Positions 61,791-64,000 of a stretch of DNA of 64,000 bases are shown one piece after another. How positions within the stretch are numbered: position 1 is the first letter of the stretch; every line of letters begins with the position of its first letter. Origin of the DNA: Undaria pinnatifida (lineage: Eukaryota > Sar > Phaeophyceae > Laminariales > Alariaceae); NCBI GenBank assembly GCA_012845835.1, contig JABAKD010000023.1:15186702-15250701 (forward strand). The letters run 5' to 3'. The translations under genes and the position numbers were made by a program. The notes beneath the pieces were generated by a model, which ran no database searches, was not told the origin of the DNA, and saw only the letters and a program-made list of their open reading frames with translations.

Positions 61791-62330
61791 TGTTCGTGAT
61801 AGCGGCATGTATGTATCAACTGTACTGCGGTGAAACACTGATTGGTTGGTTCGAATAGCAGAACTGTTGATTGTATGTTGTTGTACCAGAATACTCTTGT
61901 GGTGCTACGGTACTTCGGTAGATTGTACTGCTGTAGAACAGGACAGAGCGTTATGGAAATGTTAGCACATAGCCAGTGTGAGTCAAAGTTCAGTAGCACT
62001 GCACTTGTACGTCGTAGATTATCGTAGATCTGTTATGTGTTGGTTGGCATGTTACGTGCGTATGAACATGCGGAGGAATTACTTCTGTAGGATTCTCTGT
62101 TGCCTTGAGTAGGAACATTCCTGTAGTGTTGCTAGAGGTCGGGCCATCGGCTTGTTGTCGATGTTCGGTATGCTGTGTTGTGTTCCGGTTGAGCATTTTA
62201 CCGAAGGTGGCGAGAGAGCTGGGAGCCCATGCGCTCGCCCCTCTTGTTCACTCCACTTTCCAGCATGTCTCTCCAGACGGAAGTCTCAATAATATAATAC
62301 CTTTCCCCAGAAGCTACCGATTTATCAACA
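61791..62330 (+). repeat. 5' LTR of second copia copy (540 bp)
   Basis: Starts TGTTCGTGAT and ends TTTATCAACA. The first about 140 bases and the last about 60 closely match the LTRs at 45491 and 51302. The middle is diverged or replaced (for example after ggtagattgta at 61930). The candidate left target duplication is AGAGG (61786-61790); the right side lies beyond the window. Confidence 0.9.
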
Positions 62331-64000
62331 CGCTTAAGCGAGTCATCAGTCGACTGCTGTTTCGTCCCCCTGGACTGTGTCGACGGGCTGTCGGATGGAT
62401 GTCGGAGGCGGCTTGATCACCCGACCTCTCTTCGTCATGGCTGACGGGGATAACGCGACCCCTGCGGCCCACCATCAGGGTGAACTGCAGGTTGTTGGTG
62501 AGAGAATGTGTTTCATGAGTTCCCTAGAGACGCAGTATCTGTATTGCTCACCCCAGCTTTCACACCAACAGGGTTTGTTCGCGTTGGTTGTTGTTGAGAC
62601 ACAAAAGAAGAAGGAGAGAAAGGAATGGAGTCCCCTGGTTGTGCATGTAGGTGTTGCACCAGGGGCTGGTGTGCACCACTCGGGTACCACCAGCAGGACC
62701 GTTGGAAGAACGGGCGGCGATGCCCAAGGCTTTGGCGTGTCCGGCATGAGGGTTTGGAGTGGGGTGTTGTAGACCCAGACTTGAACCCCCGTGTATTTTA
62801 TGAGGATTGTTCCTCGCAGGTTCGGAGCGTTGCACTTAGAGACGCGGGACCACAGGCTGGCGCGCACCAATCGGGTGCCGCCGGCAGGGCCGTCGGAGGA
62901 ACGGGCGGCGATGCCCAAGGCCTTGGCGTGTCCAGCACGATGGTTGGGAGTAGTAGTCTTGTAGACTTAGACTTGAACCCCGTGTAGCATTGTATGCTGA
63001 TCGTTCGTTGTTACTGCAGTAAACTTCGATTCGGTCCACGGGACTGTAGGTAGGGCTTTAGATAGCCAGTCCTCAGTTCCTCACACCTCTTCTCAGTTGA
63101 GTAGTAGGAGGTGGGAAAACGTCGCCAGTGGAAATACATGGATTCCTGGGGCTGACATATATAATTCGGCGAGAGGTTGGGTGGGGGTCCTTTTCAAAGT
63201 TCCCAAAGCTCCTGAATTCAACAGTACTGTACGGCACTGAAGTATCGTATCCCTTGTGGTGACAGAATTCGAATATTCTGATGAGTGCCCGACACAAAAT
63301 CTGTATGAGACGCTTGTTTCTGAGGCTGATATTCCGATGACTGACATTGTTTTCCAACTGACCCCCTGGTAAGAGAAATGACTCAGTGTGGGTAAGGTGC
63401 ATCGGCAGAGAGTGTAGTGTTTTTTTCTCAAACCAGTTTGAACAACTCTAATCGTCGAACATGCATGGTATCATTTTTAGGTGCCATCCTGTGCGACTTG
63501 TAGCATGAATGGTGTGGTAGCATTTTCGCTGCAACCTGAAGTTGGTATTCGTGTTGTTGGTGTTTGTGACTGCTGACAACGAATAATCCGTAGTAGAGTG
63601 AAAGAAAGTGTTGTATTCCCCCAACTGAGGATACAACAATCATCTCCGATTTAGATGTGTGCTAGGTCATGGAATGTGTGTTGATGGTCCTGATGTGGTG
63701 ATGACTGCGTTTGAAGGACAAAGTGATATTTCCAAACGTTCATGGCATGCTGAACGCGTATCGTCTAGGAGAAGACTCTATTTGTTCGGTGTTGACTGAT
63801 TTAATACTGCAAGCAGGAAACCACGATGGATGTGAACGAGTTAAGAACATTTATGCTCATTCGCTTGATGCTAAACGTAGATTGATAAGATAAAAGTTGG
63901 GCAGAGAGATTTGTTTTTGTTGACCTGGGAGGGAGGAAGGACATTGTGTCCGTAGGGGGTACAGCGCTACCCCATGTTTGTGGAGAATGATTTCACAAGG
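62331..64000 (+). pseudogene. degenerate copia interior, second copy
   Basis: The start MADGDNATPAAHHQGELQVV (about 62438) parallels the upstream frame at 46111 of the intact copy and runs on in frame into the segment equivalent to MDSLES. Then a gag segment (gtgcaccactcgggtacc ... ttgtagacc) is present twice in tandem, at about 62668-62790 and 62858-62985. At about 63186-63260 it matches the intact gag at 46650-46710, and from about 63560 it matches the start of pol at 47820, so about 1 kb including the zinc knuckle and protease is missing. Many stops and frameshifts are present. It continues beyond base 64000. Confidence 0.85.

Overview
This is a eukaryotic, repeat-dominated window. It has eukaryotic retroelement families (Ty3/gypsy, Ty1/copia, Penelope-like, LINE), a tyrosine recombinase remnant, no operons, and only one plausible intronless host-type gene. 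The mix of chromodomain gypsy, copia and an endonuclease-first Penelope-like element, with balanced base composition, would suit a marine macroalga such as a florideophyte red alga. That assignment is inference. A 500-base N gap and a 122-base poly-C run show it is a draft scaffold.

Layout. Bases 1-7456 are the left part of a minus-oriented gypsy-derived element (copy A1: LTR fragment, long non-coding tandem-repeat region, broken coding remnants), cut by the gap. Bases 8079-11503 hold a minus-strand Penelope-like element with a GIY-YIG endonuclease ORF upstream of a reverse transcriptase broken by one frameshift. Bases 11504-19697 have no recognisable host gene but contain hairpins, minisatellites, G-tracts and a tyrosine recombinase pseudogene (15042-15626). 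A single-exon hypothetical gene lies at 19698-20579. A LINE with an intact 1245-residue ORF lies at 21749-25486 (minus). Copy A2 of the first element starts at 26761; it is about 95% like A1 by eye and keeps gypsy-like pieces up to about 35300. A fourth junction of the same style (38370) leads into a 286-287 bp tandem array carrying pol III-like A and B boxes (38725-40010).

From 42147 to 60456 there is a nearly complete minus-strand Ty3/gypsy element (copy A3). Gag, zinc knuckle, a spacer, a NADAR (YbiA-like) domain, protease, RT, RNase H and most of the integrase lie in one reading frame interrupted by five stop codons. The integrase continues into a GPY/F module, a chromodomain and a Tudor-like module. 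A young copia element (45491-51833; 532-bp LTRs differing at three positions; AGCGG target duplication) has inserted into the integrase gene. A second, internally deleted copia copy starts at 61791 and runs off the window.

The most notable item is the NADAR domain encoded in frame between gag and protease of the gypsy element. NADAR proteins act on ADP-ribose or NAD-linked substrates, so this element may have carried its own enzyme against a nucleotide-modifying host response. The key residues are kept but two nonsense codons now interrupt the domain. Also notable are a conserved stem beside four LTR junctions with one compensatory base-pair change, the endonuclease-first Penelope element, and the A/B-box satellite.
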